Origin: CAVORB01 sp964395315
Lineage (GTDB): Bacteria > Pseudomonadota > Gammaproteobacteria > Chromatiales > Chromatiaceae
DNA: 64,000 bases
Assembly: GCA_964395315.1 (NCBI GenBank)
Contig: CAYNBI010000006.1
Span: forward strand, 1-64,000
Reading direction: 5' to 3'
Shown here: one piece after another, positions 1-7,332 of the stretch
How the letters are laid out: every line of letters starts with the position of its first letter
How positions within the stretch are numbered: the stretch's first letter is position 1
Notes under the pieces: model-generated
Database searches by the model: none
The model's input: the letters and a program-made list of their open reading frames with translations, nothing else
Told to the model about the DNA's origin: nothing
Program-made: the position numbers and the translations under genes

Positions 1-368
1 AATCGCAAACGGGAGGTGTAGGGCTCGAGGTTAGATATCGCGTGGCGGCGACGCAGACTAAGGTTCACCGTTTCACCCACCTGATCGCGCAGCCATTCCA
101 TCACGGGCGGCGCCACCCGGCGCACGTCGAGCTGGGTACCCACCTTGGCCGCCAGCTGCAGCAGGCGCACCCCGAGCTTGTAACGCCCCGACCCCGTCCG
201 CTCGACGTAGCCGTGGGCCATGAGTGACGTGAGGATCCGCGATGCCGTGGATGGATGCAGTTGGGCATCCGCGGAAAGGATCTTGAGGCTGGCGGAGCCC
301 CCCGCACGGGCCAGGGCATCTAGCAGCGCGGCTGCTCGGTCGATGACCTGGATGGCGGTCTTGGTCAT
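1..368 (-). CDS. IclR family transcriptional regulator (3' part outside window)
   Basis: Only the N-terminal ~122 residues lie in the window; the frame is open to the edge. The ATG at 366-368 begins MTKTAIQVIDRAAALLDAL, followed by an IclR-type winged helix-turn-helix (STASRILTSLMAHGYVER, then GRYKLG) and the first part of the effector domain (GETVNLSLR). The family uses an N-terminal DNA-binding domain and a C-terminal small-molecule domain, usually controlling catabolic genes; the ligand cannot be told here. The residues after NLSLR match the family less well than expected, which could be divergence or a local compensating frameshift. It is divergent from nrdD and shares the 265-bp gap with it. 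Family assignment is firm, function unknown. Confidence 0.85.
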   Translation of the reverse strand, partial: MTKTAIQVIDRAAALLDALARAGGSASLKILSADAQLHPSTASRILTSLMAHGYVERTGSGRYKLGVRLLQLAAKVGTQLDVRRVAPPVMEWLRDQVGETVNLSLRRRHAISNLEPYTSRLR

Positions 369-551
369 GAGGGCCTCCAATACTTCACGATGTGGGGCTA
401 ATTGTAGAGTGCGGATCAAACAGGGGGCGACTGCCATCCGATCCTGGCGCCAACCGCCGGAAGTCCGGGGCCGCTGCGCACTGGCGAAAGGGCCCTATAG
501 CGAGCATCTTCCCTGATCGAATGCGCCGCTCCAGTGACAACTGGGGCCTAC

Positions 552-565
552 TTGACTTCGGTCAA
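552..565 (+). promoter_or_regulatory. FNR/Dnr-type activator site upstream of nrdD
   Basis: The sequence TTGAC-TTCG-GTCAA is a perfect 5-4-5 palindrome close to the FNR/Dnr consensus TTGAT-N4-ATCAA. Its centre (558.5) is about 41.5 bases upstream of a start at about 600, which is set by a TATAAT at 587-592. That is the class II position for FNR-family activators. Activation at low oxygen fits the oxygen-sensitive enzyme encoded downstream. Binding itself is inference. Confidence 0.72.
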
Positions 566-566
566 A

Positions 567-613
567 AACATACATCTAGTGAATCATATAATCGACAACA
601 CAATATCTTGTGT
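567..613 (+). promoter_or_regulatory. Paired NrdR boxes overlapping the nrdD promoter
   Basis: The downstream box at 598-613 (ACACAATATCTTGTGT) matches the NrdR consensus ACACWATATATWGTGT at 15 of 16 positions. A weaker box at 567-582 matches at about 10 of 16. They are 15 bp apart (31 bp start to start), which is the tandem spacing NrdR is known to use. They flank the TATAAT and the predicted start, so NrdR bound with ATP/dATP would block polymerase. The strong box is clear; the weak one rests largely on spacing. Confidence 0.7.
587..592 (+). promoter_or_regulatory. -10 element of the nrdD promoter
   Basis: A perfect TATAAT with no good -35 hexamer, as expected where an FNR-type activator takes the place of the -35. 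The predicted transcript would start near 599-600 and leave a leader of about 34 bases before the nrdD ATG. Confidence 0.65.
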
Positions 614-633
614 TCTGAAAAAGATCGGGAGAG

Positions 634-2688
634 ATGATGACCACCGCATCCAGCCGCCTCGCGACCCTGCCGACCCGCATCATCAAGCGCGACGGGAACC
701 AGGTTCAGTTCGACGCCGGCAAGATCGAGTCCGCCATCCTGCGCGCCGGCCAGGCGACCGGGGAGTTCGACGGGGCCGAGGCGGCGCTGCTGACGGCACA
801 AGCGGTGAAGGTGCTGGCCCATCGCTATCAGTCCGGTCGGCTGCCGGACATCGAGGGCATCCAGGACGTGGTGGAGCAGACCCTGATCGCCGCCAACCAC
901 TTCGAGACCGCCCGCTCCTACATCGTCTACCGCGAGCAGCACTCGCGCCTGCGCGAGGACCGGCGCACCCTGGTGGACGTGGCCTCCAGCATCAACGAGT
1001 ACCTGGACCGATCCGACTGGCGGGTGGCGGCGAACGCGAACCAGGGATACTCCCTGGGCGGGCTGATCCTGAACACCTCAGGGAAGATGATCGCCAATTA
1101 CTGGCTGTCCCACGTCTATCCGCCGCAGGTCGGGGAGATCCATCGTCAGGGCGATGTCCATATCCACGATCTGGACATGCTCGCCGGCTACTGCGCGGGC
1201 TGGTCCCTGCGCACCCTGCTGGCCGAGGGGCTGAACGGTGTCCCGGGCCGAGTCGAGGCGGGTCCGCCGCGGCACATGTCCTCCGCGGTCGGGCAGATCG
1301 TCAACTTCCTGGGGACGCTGCAGAACGAGTGGGCGGGCGCGCAGGCGTTCTCCAGCTTCGACACCTACATGGCGCCGTTCGTGCGCAAGGACGGCCTCAG
1401 CTACGAGCAGGTCCGTCAGTACATCCAGGAGCTGATCTACAACCTGAACGTGCCCTCGCGGTGGGGGACCCAGACGCCCTTCACCAATCTCACCTTCGAC
1501 TGGGTCTGCCCCGAGGACCTGCGCGGGCAGGTGCCGGTGATCGGGGGCGAGGAGCAGCGCTTCACGTATGGCGAGCTACAGGCCGAGATGGACCTGATCA
1601 ACCGCGCCTACATCGAGGTGATGACCGACGGCGACGCCAAAGGGCGCATCTTCACCTTCCCCATCCCCACCTACAACATCACGCCGGACTTCCCCTGGGA
1701 GAGCGAGAACGCCGACCGGCTGTTCGCCATGACGGCCAAATACGGACTGCCCTACTTCCAGAACTTCATCAATTCGGAGCTCTCCCCGAACATGGTTCGG
1801 TCCATGTGCTGCCGGCTGCAGCTCGATCTGCGCGAGCTCCTCAAGCGCGGCAACGGGCTGTTCGGCTCCGCGGAGCAGACCGGCTCCCTCGGCGTGGTGA
1901 CCATCAACTGCGCCCGCCTCGGCTATCTGCACCGCGGCGACGAACGGTCGCTCCACGCCCGGCTGGATGAGCTGCTGGAGCTCTCCCGCAACAGCCTCGA
2001 GATCAAGCGCAAGGTCATCCAGCGCCATCTGGATGCTGGCTTGTTCCCTTACACCAAGCGTTTCCTCGGCACCTTGCGCAATCACTTCTCCACCATCGGG
2101 GTGAACGGGATCAACGAGATGGTCCGCAACTTCACCAGCGACGCCGAGAACATCGTCACCGAGCGCGGAAGAGCACTTGCCGTGCGCTTCCTAGATCGGG
2201 TTCGCGAGCGCATGGTCGCTTTCCAGGAGGAAACGGGGCACATGTACAACCTCGAGGCCACCCCGGCGGAGGGAACCACCTACCGCTTCGCCCGCGAGGA
2301 CCGCAAGCGCTACCCGGACATCATCCAGGCCGGCACACCCGATGCCCCCTACTACACCAACTCGTCCCAGCTACCGGTGGGCTTCACGGACGACCCCTTC
2401 CATGCGCTGGAGATGCAGGAGGAGCTGCAGAGCAAATACACAGGAGGCACGGTGCTGCACCTCTACATGAGCGAGCACGTCTCCAGTGTCGAGGCCTGCA
2501 AGCGTCTGGTGCGCCGCGCCCTGACCAACTTCCGCCTGCCCTACATCACGGTCACGCCGGTGTTCTCGATCTGCCCCAAGCACGGCTACATCGCCGGAGA
2601 GCACGAGTTCTGTCCCGCCTGCGACCAGGAGCTGATCGCCCGCAAGCGCGCCCGGGCACAGGCACCTGACGCCCGCGCCTGCCATTGA
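634..2688 (+). CDS. nrdD: Anaerobic (class III) ribonucleoside-triphosphate reductase, catalytic part without glycyl-radical tail
   Basis: Reduces ribonucleoside triphosphates to deoxyribonucleotides without oxygen. An N-terminal ATP-cone (about residues 8-95) gives allosteric control. The catalytic barrel follows, with the SMCCRL and TINCARLGYL cysteine regions. At the C-terminus is a zinc site of the form C-x2-H...C-x2-C (C647, H650, C660, C663). The usual NrdD chain continues into a conserved glycyl-radical segment about 30 residues from the end; here the protein stops at residue 684 and that segment is encoded by the next gene. The start at 634 follows GGGAGA; a second ATG at 637 is possible. 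Expression should follow FNR and NrdR sites upstream. Confidence 0.95.
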   Translation: MMTTASSRLATLPTRIIKRDGNQVQFDAGKIESAILRAGQATGEFDGAEAALLTAQAVKVLAHRYQSGRLPDIEGIQDVVEQTLIAANHFETARSYIVYREQHSRLREDRRTLVDVASSINEYLDRSDWRVAANANQGYSLGGLILNTSGKMIANYWLSHVYPPQVGEIHRQGDVHIHDLDMLAGYCAGWSLRTLLAEGLNGVPGRVEAGPPRHMSSAVGQIVNFLGTLQNEWAGAQAFSSFDTYMAPFVRKDGLSYEQVRQYIQELIYNLNVPSRWGTQTPFTNLTFDWVCPEDLRGQVPVIGGEEQRFTYGELQAEMDLINRAYIEVMTDGDAKGRIFTFPIPTYNITPDFPWESENADRLFAMTAKYGLPYFQNFINSELSPNMVRSMCCRLQLDLRELLKRGNGLFGSAEQTGSLGVVTINCARLGYLHRGDERSLHARLDELLELSRNSLEIKRKVIQRHLDAGLFPYTKRFLGTLRNHFSTIGVNGINEMVRNFTSDAENIVTERGRALAVRFLDRVRERMVAFQEETGHMYNLEATPAEGTTYRFAREDRKRYPDIIQAGTPDAPYYTNSSQLPVGFTDDPFHALEMQEELQSKYTGGTVLHLYMSEHVSSVEACKRLVRRALTNFRLPYITVTPVFSICPKHGYIAGEHEFCPACDQELIARKRARAQAPDARACH

Positions 2689-2757
2689 CCAAGGCGACGG
2701 GAAGCGCCGCCGGAACCCATCAGACCATCCCGTAGAGACGACAGGAGCAAAAAGGCC

Positions 2758-2940
2758 ATGACCACAAACGAAGGCATCGAGCTGAGAGAAGAGGAACGCA
2801 CACGCTGCGAGATCTGGACGCGGGTCATGGGCTATCACCGCCCGGTGTCCGCCTTCAACGCGGGCAAGCGCTCGGAGCACATCGAGCGTCAGTACTTCGT
2901 CGAGCGGGGCGGGGACCGCCCCTCCGCGGGCGGGCGCTGA
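2758..2940 (+). CDS. Separate glycyl-radical subunit of class III ribonucleotide reductase
   Basis: A 60-residue protein holding the segment missing from the nrdD product. It contains TRVMGYHRPVSAFNAGK, which aligns with the R-V-x-GY-x-RPV glycyl-radical signature at the end of ordinary NrdD; Gly25 would carry the radical. It begins 69 bp after the nrdD stop with its own ribosome binding site (AGGAGC, 58 bp after the stop). This looks like a real split gene rather than a sequencing frameshift. It presumably docks into NrdD and is activated by the NrdG encoded 29 bp downstream. The principle resembles YfiD/GrcA, the free-standing glycyl-radical protein of pyruvate formate-lyase. Function in trans is inference. 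Confidence 0.82.
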   Translation: MTTNEGIELREEERTRCEIWTRVMGYHRPVSAFNAGKRSEHIERQYFVERGGDRPSAGGR

Positions 2941-2969
2941 CCCAAGCCGTTGCCCTAGAGTCCCGTTCG

Positions 2970-3758
2970 ATGCACCGGAGTACGAGTGCGGAAAACCAGG
3001 ACGCGACGCGCTCGCTGGCTGGCGGCGTGCCTCTGCCCGCGGCCGGCCTCGCCGCGCGACCGGGAAGGCCACAGGAACTTGCCGTCGGAGGTCTGACGCC
3101 GCTGACCACGGTGGACTTCCCGGGTGAGCTCGCGGCGACCGTCTTCTGCCATGGCTGCCCGTGGCGCTGCGCCTACTGCCACAACGGCCACCTCCTGGGC
3201 AGCGTCGTCGGCGGGCTCGTTCCCTGGCCCGAGGTATGGGCCCACCTGCAGCGGCGCACGGGCCTGCTGGACGCCGTGGTCTTCAGCGGCGGCGAGCCAA
3301 CGGCGCAGACGGCCCTCCGGGCGACGATCGGGGAGGCGGCGGCCCTAGGTTTCAAGATCGGCCTGCACACCGCGGGGTGTTATCCGCGGCGCCTCGGGCG
3401 CTTGGTCCACATGCTCGATTGGGTGGGATTGGACATCAAGGCCCTGCCCGAAGGCTACCCGGCTATCACCGGTGTCGCGAACTCGGGAGAGCGAGCCTGG
3501 GAGAGCTTGCGGATACTGCTCGGCGCCGGCGTCAGAACCGAGGTCCGCACCACGGTCCTCCCTGGCTGGACCCTGGAGGACCCACTCGGGCCGCTGATGG
3601 AGCGCCTCGCAGCCGCAGGCGTCGACGACTACGCGCTGCAAGGGTGCAGGACGGGGACGGCCCTGGACCCGACGCTGCGCGGAATCTTTTCGACGCCCGT
3701 CTCCGCCGCAGTCATGGATCTAGGCAGCCGGCTGTTCTCGACCTTCCGCGTGCGATAG
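2970..3758 (+). CDS. nrdG: Anaerobic ribonucleotide reductase activating protein (radical SAM)
   Basis: Radical S-adenosylmethionine enzyme that makes the glycyl radical in the reductase. The radical SAM motif CPWRCAYC (CxxxCxxC) is at about residues 66-73, after TTVDFPGELA, and a GGEP motif (FSGGEPTAQ) follows. The length (262 residues) and this arrangement fit the NrdG2-type activase (TIGR02495-like) rather than the short E. coli NrdG. It is the third gene of the nrd operon. The ATG at 2970 has no strong ribosome binding site, and the first ~40 residues are poorly conserved-looking, so translation may start downstream. Confidence 0.92.
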   Translation: MHRSTSAENQDATRSLAGGVPLPAAGLAARPGRPQELAVGGLTPLTTVDFPGELAATVFCHGCPWRCAYCHNGHLLGSVVGGLVPWPEVWAHLQRRTGLLDAVVFSGGEPTAQTALRATIGEAAALGFKIGLHTAGCYPRRLGRLVHMLDWVGLDIKALPEGYPAITGVANSGERAWESLRILLGAGVRTEVRTTVLPGWTLEDPLGPLMERLAAAGVDDYALQGCRTGTALDPTLRGIFSTPVSAAVMDLGSRLFSTFRVR

Positions 3759-3805
3759 GCTCGGCGCCGGCGAGCAGGGATTTCGAGCCGGGCAAACCCC
3801 GGACC

Positions 3806-4414
3806 TCATCCCGCCATCGGCTTGATAATTCCGCAGGCATCGCGTGGCCCCCCGGCGCAGCCTTTCTTGAGGTCGGATTCCTCGTCGCAGTATGTGTCCT
3901 CGTTGGTGTGGATGATGAAAGCGCTCCCGTCCTCGTCCAGGATCGTCAGCCGGCCGGGGGAGAGCGTGATCCTGTTGGTCGTGTGGCTCATGCGACCCAC
4001 CCCGTCCTTGACCTCGATGTTGATCAGGTCGCCCATGTGGTAGGGGTGATTGATGTCCTTGGCGGGAACCTCATCGCCGGCGCTGTCCGGACGGGATTCG
4101 CCGAAAGGACCCGGGTCGTGGTGGCCCTTCGCCGCTCCGCACGGCTCGCAAGCCGCAACCTCATGGATGTGAACGGCGTGCTTGCCGTCGGTCAGCCCTT
4201 TCACGGTCATCTCCACCGTGACTTCCTTGATCCCCTCGGCCGTGACCGCCTCCACGAGGGTTGCCGTTCCGCTGATTTCGGGGTTCTCGCAGCCCTTGAT
4301 CTGTGCAGACGCCTTGAGGGCCTCGGCCTGCACGACGGTCGATCCGAATGCGACGGCGATTCCGACGAGTGAGCCGGAAAGCAGGCGGGCCGGGCTGGAT
4401 AGGGGTCGTTTCAT
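3806..4414 (-). CDS. sodC: Periplasmic Cu/Zn superoxide dismutase
   Basis: Converts superoxide to hydrogen peroxide and oxygen outside the cytoplasm. A Sec signal peptide (hydrophobic run ending ...TVVQA) covers about residues 1-30. Copper-ligand region HAVHIHE, zinc-loop region GHHDPG, a later copper histidine in AFIIHTNED and the C-terminal GGPRDACGII are all present in the SodC order. The ATG at 4414 has AAGGAGC 8-10 bases upstream; a TTG two codons earlier is less likely. The 202-residue length is a little above the bacterial norm, mainly from an insert around residues 100-125. It is convergent with nrdG. Confidence 0.92.
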   Translation of the reverse strand: MKRPLSSPARLLSGSLVGIAVAFGSTVVQAEALKASAQIKGCENPEISGTATLVEAVTAEGIKEVTVEMTVKGLTDGKHAVHIHEVAACEPCGAAKGHHDPGPFGESRPDSAGDEVPAKDINHPYHMGDLINIEVKDGVGRMSHTTNRITLSPGRLTILDEDGSAFIIHTNEDTYCDEESDLKKGCAGGPRDACGIIKPMAG

Positions 4415-4656
4415 GGTCAATTGCTCCTTGGGTGCTGACTAGGATCAGAAACCTGAACGCGATCCGCTGGAAGGCGGGGCTTAACCGAGTGTGTTACTCG
4501 GTCAATTACCGTCAAAGGGTAGTTCTGCCGGACGCAATGGGCAAGTCGGGAAGGCGGGCGCGAGAGAACAGGGGTGCGATGGCACCCCGAACGAGCTACG
4601 TCAGGATCGAATACGGATGCCGCAGGGCGGTTGCGCAGGTCGCGCGGTTTGAAGAC

Positions 4657-4842
4657 CTAGTCCTGGGAGGGCACGATCGGCATCTCGGCCGGTTGCGAGC
4701 GCTTCCTCGCGATGAGCTGAACCGCCTTGCGGGCGCTGATTTCACGGACCTCGTACTGGTCGAGAGTACTCTGGAGCCAATAGGCGGTGTTGATTTGATC
4801 GCTGCGTCCCTTCTGGCTCGACGGCTGCAAATGGTAGCTCAT
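4657..4842 (-). CDS. Small hypothetical protein
   Basis: A 61-residue ORF starting MSYHLQPSSQKGRSDQ, with a good ribosome binding site (CAAGGAG, 8-9 bases before the ATG at 4840-4842). It is hydrophilic, without signal peptide or membrane segment; the second half is basic and ends MPIVPSQD. No family is recognised. It lies alone, about 240 bp upstream of sodC on the same strand. The ribosome binding site is the main reason to call it. Confidence 0.4.
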   Translation of the reverse strand: MSYHLQPSSQKGRSDQINTAYWLQSTLDQYEVREISARKAVQLIARKRSQPAEMPIVPSQD

Positions 4843-5149
4843 GAGAACGGCTCCTTGCTGAACGTGGGTTCGAGTTACGCGATGTGTCTTGCCAGATGCA
4901 TGCCAAATCATGACCGAGCGCTGATCGGACAAGCAAAACCAACGTAGCCAACGGCTTCGCACATCAGGCGCGCTCCAGCAGGATATGCGCCGAATCCATG
5001 GGCCGTCGTGTCCTGCCGACAGCGCAGCCTTCGCGCGAGGTCCTACAAGACGCACGCTTCTGGACACATTGCTTTCTCGCCGGAAGGCTTTCGCGCTAGG
5101 TCGCTCGTCTGGTATTGATGGTCCGGAAATCAGCCAGGGGATACCCACG
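4843..5149. other. Intergenic stretch without recognised content
   Basis: About 300 bp between two small ORFs. Frames running through it on the minus strand show no family resemblance and no credible start. No repeat, terminator or convincing promoter was seen. Confidence 0.4.
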
Positions 5150-5332
5150 ATGACACGCCGTCACGCTGCCGCAGCCGCCATGATCATCGCCATCGTGATC
5201 GGAATCGCGGCCTGGTCAAAGCTTCGTCACCACGACCGCGAGGTCTACGACACGCCGCAACGGGTTCGCGCGGACGAGCATCCGGCATTCCAGTCCCGGA
5301 GCCCGGCAACAGATCGAGCCGATCCGCGTTAG
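5150..5332 (+). CDS. Putative small membrane-anchored protein
   Basis: A 60-residue ORF starting MTRRHAAAAAMIIAIVIG: two arginines, then a single hydrophobic helix (about residues 6-22), then a charged, histidine- and arginine-rich tail that would face the periplasm. An AGGGGA about 10 bases upstream of the ATG could serve as ribosome binding site. Composition matches a real single-span protein, but there is no homology evidence and it may be spurious. Confidence 0.35.
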   Translation: MTRRHAAAAAMIIAIVIGIAAWSKLRHHDREVYDTPQRVRADEHPAFQSRSPATDRADPR

Positions 5333-5445
5333 GCAGCAAGCGGCGATCCGAACGGGATGATGTCGCGAACAGACGTCCGAAGCGCCCGCGTCAGATCGGA
5401 TGTCGCTCGCCCGGACCTGTGGGCGTACCTGACGCAGCGAAAAGC

Positions 5446-5470
5446 TAGACCAACCCCACTGCTTGGTCTA
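5446..5470. promoter_or_regulatory. 8-bp perfect inverted repeat upstream of the Cache protein gene
   Basis: TAGACCAA at 5446-5453 and TTGGTCTA at 5463-5470 are exact inverse complements separated by 9 bases. The repeat ends 37 bp before the downstream ATG, which suits an operator or a leader hairpin. No known regulator site is recognised. Confidence 0.4.
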
Positions 5471-5507
5471 TGTTCGGCTCTCCACACCACACTGGAGGAA
5501 CCGAACG

Positions 5508-5954
5508 ATGCGCAAGATACTTGCCATGACCATAGCGGCGGCCCTGATGTCCGCCGCCATCGCCGGCGAAATGGCGACGCCAGACGAGGCCAAGGCGTTG
5601 AGCCAGAAGGCCCAGGCCGCGGTGAACGAGACAGGGAGTGAGAAGGCCTTCGCCGTTTTCTCCGACCCGGCGGGAGGTTATCAGGAGAAGGACCTCTACG
5701 TCTTCTGCATGGACATGGAGGGCGTGATGCTCTATCACGCCAAGAAGCCGGAACTGGTCGGGAAGAATCTCGCCGACTTCAACAAGTACGGGGACGAGCT
5801 CTTCAAAGACATGATCGCCGTCGCGAAGGATCCCGGCGAGGGCTGGGTCGACTATAAGTGGCCCTACCCCGGAAGCGAGGAGATCAAGGAGAAGACCAGC
5901 TACGTCCTGACCAACAACGAGGGCTTCTTCTGCGGCGTGGGCGCCTACAAGTGA
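5508..5954 (+). CDS. Secreted single Cache-domain protein
   Basis: A 148-residue periplasmic protein. The signal peptide is MRKILAMTIAAALMSAAIAG. The rest fits one Cache_2-like sensor fold: DLYVFCMDMEGVMLYHAKKP, then GKNLADFNKYGDELFKDM, GWVDYKWPYPGS and KTSYVL. These are the usual landmarks of Cache domains in chemoreceptors and histidine kinases, but here no signalling domain is attached. GGAGGA sits 8 bases before the ATG. Stand-alone Cache proteins probably bind small molecules in the periplasm; the ligand is unknown. The transcript probably ends at the terminator at 6165-6193, after the structured repeat. Confidence 0.82.
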   Translation: MRKILAMTIAAALMSAAIAGEMATPDEAKALSQKAQAAVNETGSEKAFAVFSDPAGGYQEKDLYVFCMDMEGVMLYHAKKPELVGKNLADFNKYGDELFKDMIAVAKDPGEGWVDYKWPYPGSEEIKEKTSYVLTNNEGFFCGVGAYK

Positions 5955-6014
5955 CGCCTGGGCTTCCGGGGGAGACCCAGCCGGTCTCGCGCCCTCGAGC
6001 AGACGCTGATCAGT

Positions 6015-6146
6015 TCAGCGCTCCCTCGCGGCGCATGGATGTGACGCCATGTTCGAGCGCGTAAGCGATTGAAAATGAGCCCATCCAAGAACCACGCTTC
6101 TTGGATGGCGTGCTGATTTTGGCCAGGATGGCCGATGCTTCGGGTC
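6015..6146 (+). repeat. Structured intergenic repeat, copy A
   Basis: About 130 bp closely resembling 52852-52981 in the same orientation. Shared blocks include GACGCC, AGCGCG, ATTGAAAATGA, GGATGGCGTGCTGAT and GGATGGCC. Copy A contains a perfect 11-bp hairpin (6081-6091 with 6098-6108, 6-base loop) and a second hairpin GGCCA-gga-TGGCC (6121-6133). GACGCCAT at 6043-6050 could instead pair with ATGGCGT at 6105-6111, competing with the first hairpin. It lies between the Cache gene and a terminator, so it is probably transcribed on the plus strand. No long ORF explains the conservation. Confidence 0.65.
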
Positions 6147-6164
6147 TCCTTGACGAAACGACGC

Positions 6165-6193
6165 AGCCCCGCGGTCGCGGGGCTGTTTTTTTT
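6165..6193 (+). terminator. Rho-independent terminator
   Basis: A perfect stem (AGCCCCGCG paired with CGCGGGGCT around a GT loop) followed by G and eight T on the plus strand. It should end transcripts from the Cache gene through the structured repeat. Confidence 0.88.
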
Positions 6194-6249
6194 GGTGCGG
6201 GGCGATGGCCGCATCCGCGACCCCGTCCCCGAATGCCGCGGCGCAAGCT

Positions 6250-7227
6250 TCAGCCCAGGTAGGCATCCTCCCACTCGCCCTCGCCCACCGCCTGCTGATA
6301 GGGCTCGACCTCCCGCCCCGCGAATACCTCGTCCACCACCTCGATGAAGCGCTTGGCCTGGGGGGAGAGGAACTTGCCACGGCGCAGCACGATGCCGTAG
6401 CTGCGCTTGGGGAAATATTGCTCCAGCGGGATACTCGCTAGCCGGTCATCGCCCGTGAGGCACACGTCGGTGACGATGGAGATGCCGAGCCCGAGCTCCA
6501 CGTACTTTTTGATCACCTCCCAGCCGCCCGCCTCGAGTGTAACCCTGTAACCCAGGTGGTGCTGCCGGAATACCAGGTCCACCATCCGCCAGGTGCTGAG
6601 GTGTCGGGGCGGCAGGATCAAACCGAAGGGTGCGATATCCTCCAATGTCACGTCCTTCTTACCCGCCAGCGGGTGATCCAAGGGAGTGATGAGCTTTGGC
6701 CCGTAGGTGACCACCGGGCGATAGGTAATGTCATCCGGAACCTCCAGCATGGAGCCCACCGCGAGGTCCGCGTCGTCCGCCCGCAACATGGAAAGGCCGT
6801 CGCGGCCGGTGACGTTGTGCAGCTTGAGCTCGATGCCCGGAAAACGGCTGGTGAAGAGCCCGACCGGCTCCGGCAGGATATAGAGTATGGTGGACTCGCC
6901 TGCCGCGATGTCCAGCGTGCCCTGGTCCACCCGTCCGCAGTGGGTGGCGAAGGTCTCTTGCAGCTTGTCCATGCCCTCGACGAGTGGCTGCGCCAACTGG
7001 TAGAGGAGATCGCCCTCCGGCGTCAGCTTGATCTTGGGCCCCCGCCGCTCGAAGAGCAGGGTATCGAACTCCCGCTCAAGCGCTTGAATCTGGAGCGACA
7101 CCGTCGGCTGGCTGAGAAAGATCTGCTCCGCTGCCGCGCTGACGCTTCCGGTCCGCGCCGCGTGGCAGAAGGCGCGCAGCTGTTTCAACCGATTCTGCTT
7201 GTAGTGGATCTGGGAGCCCGATGCCAT
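6250..7227 (-). CDS. LysR family regulator, CysB-like
   Basis: A 325-residue LysR-type regulator. The helix-turn-helix is at about residues 15-75 (GSVSAAAEQIFLSQPTVSLQ, then FERRGPKIKLTPEG). The effector domain of CysB type follows (LYILPEPVGLFTSRFPGIELKL). The start at 7227 (MASGSQIHYKQN) gives the usual spacing to the HTH; longer frames reaching 7272 are less likely. CysB relatives control sulfur assimilation, but homologues also serve other pathways and no sulfur gene lies nearby. It follows the DUF255 gene on the same strand with a 105-bp gap, so may have its own promoter. Confidence 0.88.
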   Translation of the reverse strand: MASGSQIHYKQNRLKQLRAFCHAARTGSVSAAAEQIFLSQPTVSLQIQALEREFDTLLFERRGPKIKLTPEGDLLYQLAQPLVEGMDKLQETFATHCGRVDQGTLDIAAGESTILYILPEPVGLFTSRFPGIELKLHNVTGRDGLSMLRADDADLAVGSMLEVPDDITYRPVVTYGPKLITPLDHPLAGKKDVTLEDIAPFGLILPPRHLSTWRMVDLVFRQHHLGYRVTLEAGGWEVIKKYVELGLGISIVTDVCLTGDDRLASIPLEQYFPKRSYGIVLRRGKFLSPQAKRFIEVVDEVFAGREVEPYQQAVGEGEWEDAYLG

Positions 7228-7332
7228 TGACCTTGTCAATAGTTGTGTCGCGTGGGGGCAATAATAGTGCATTGTCCGGCGGAATGCCGCCAGGCGCGGC
7301 GAATAGTGCGGCGCGCCAAGAGGAAACGCCCG

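Noticed and set aside
1..60. Frameshift in the IclR gene near the window edge
   Set aside because: The residues after NLSLR fit the family poorly, but the frame stays open to the edge and too little is visible to decide.
534..1970. Open frame of 478 codons overlapping nrdD
   Set aside because: Same strand as nrdD in another frame; composition is that of a GC-rich shadow, and nrdD is conserved throughout.
2689..2757. Sequencing frameshift splitting nrdD
   Set aside because: A normal stop, 69 bp of spacer with a ribosome binding site and an ATG lie between the parts, and the second ORF starts cleanly before the conserved segment.
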